From the NCBI GenBank assembly GCA_003155465.1, contig PMCR01000045.1, positions 1-6,293 on the forward strand: DNA of 6,293 nucleotides. The letters are read 5' to 3'. Origin of the DNA: Myxococcales bacterium. Lineage in GTDB: Bacteria > Myxococcota > Polyangia > Fen-1088. Of the stretch, positions 6,128 to 6,293 are shown in pieces (within the stretch, counting starts at the first letter, position 1; each line of letters begins with the position of its first letter). Made by a program: the position numbers and the translations under genes. The notes below the pieces were generated by a model. The model was given only the letters and a program-made list of their open reading frames with translations. It had not been told where the DNA came from and made no database searches.

Positions 6128-6293
6128 CGGCGCGACCAGAGACGATCGCGCCACAGGTGGAGGCGCCCCGCCTCCTTGGCGATGTTGGCGTTCACGAACT
6201 GCATGAACTTCGCGAGTTCGTTGGCGCTGGACGGTGACAGAAGAAGATAGGCGTGGGTTGAGACGACCACGAAGGCATGGATGGCCATGCCGT
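6109..6293 (-). pseudogene. IS200/REP-associated-type Y1 transposase fragment
   Basis: On the - strand the frame entering from the right edge reads MAIHAFVVVSTHAYLLLSPS and then ANELAKFMQFVNANIAKEAG, followed by LHLWRDRLWSRRYRSIVV. This matches the N-terminal to middle part of Y1_Tnp single-strand transposases, which act through an HUH metal-binding motif and one tyrosine. The expected HUH reads H-A-Y here (His to Tyr), which should destroy metal binding. Homology stops near 6109-6120, where the sequence becomes antisense of the recombinase, so the catalytic-tyrosine half is missing. The true start lies beyond the window; the ATG at 6288 is probably internal. Confidence 0.75.

Overview
This is a GC-rich bacterial window. 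Its coding sequences have strongly GC-biased third codon positions, and one stretch around 3590-3740 is visibly more AT-rich. The host cannot be named from this sequence. A high-GC Gram-negative, such as a proteobacterium or similar soil or sediment lineage, is the best guess. That guess rests on the UDP-galactopyranose mutase-like gene, the type of serine recombinase, and a repeat family whose chance translation reads like 'LTPALSRRERE'. No rRNA, tRNA or CRISPR array was seen.

Layout. 1-693 holds the decayed C-terminal end of an IS91/ISCR-type transposase. 850-3307 is a small surface-polysaccharide module of two convergent genes: a glycosyltransferase-like protein of unassigned family (+ strand) and a UDP-galactopyranose mutase-like flavoenzyme (- strand). 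3308-4087 is mostly non-coding. It carries one small possible ORF with a good Shine-Dalgarno (3408-3602), an AT-rich patch and an inverted pair of REP-like repeats. 4088-4764 is a two-gene toxin-antitoxin operon on the - strand: a PIN-domain (VapC-like) toxin preceded by a 70-aa antitoxin candidate, overlapping as TGATG. 4875-4967 is a cluster of near-identical direct repeats. They run into a large serine recombinase remnant (4958-6127) that lacks its catalytic domain and is also cut at its C-terminus. There it meets, head-on, a fragment of an IS200/REP-associated-type tyrosine (Y1) transposase read from the - strand (6109-6293).

Interpretation. The window reads as an accessory island. Polysaccharide genes and a toxin-antitoxin pair sit between three mobile-element remnants, each truncated or mutated. 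The two polysaccharide genes probably serve one pathway (a galactofuranose-like sugar and its transfer), although they are convergent and not an operon. I see no strong case for a wholly new system. The best leads are the repeat cluster at the recombinase breakpoint, the unrecognised antitoxin, the uncharacterised glycosyltransferase-like protein beside glf, and the two-element junction near 6110-6127.
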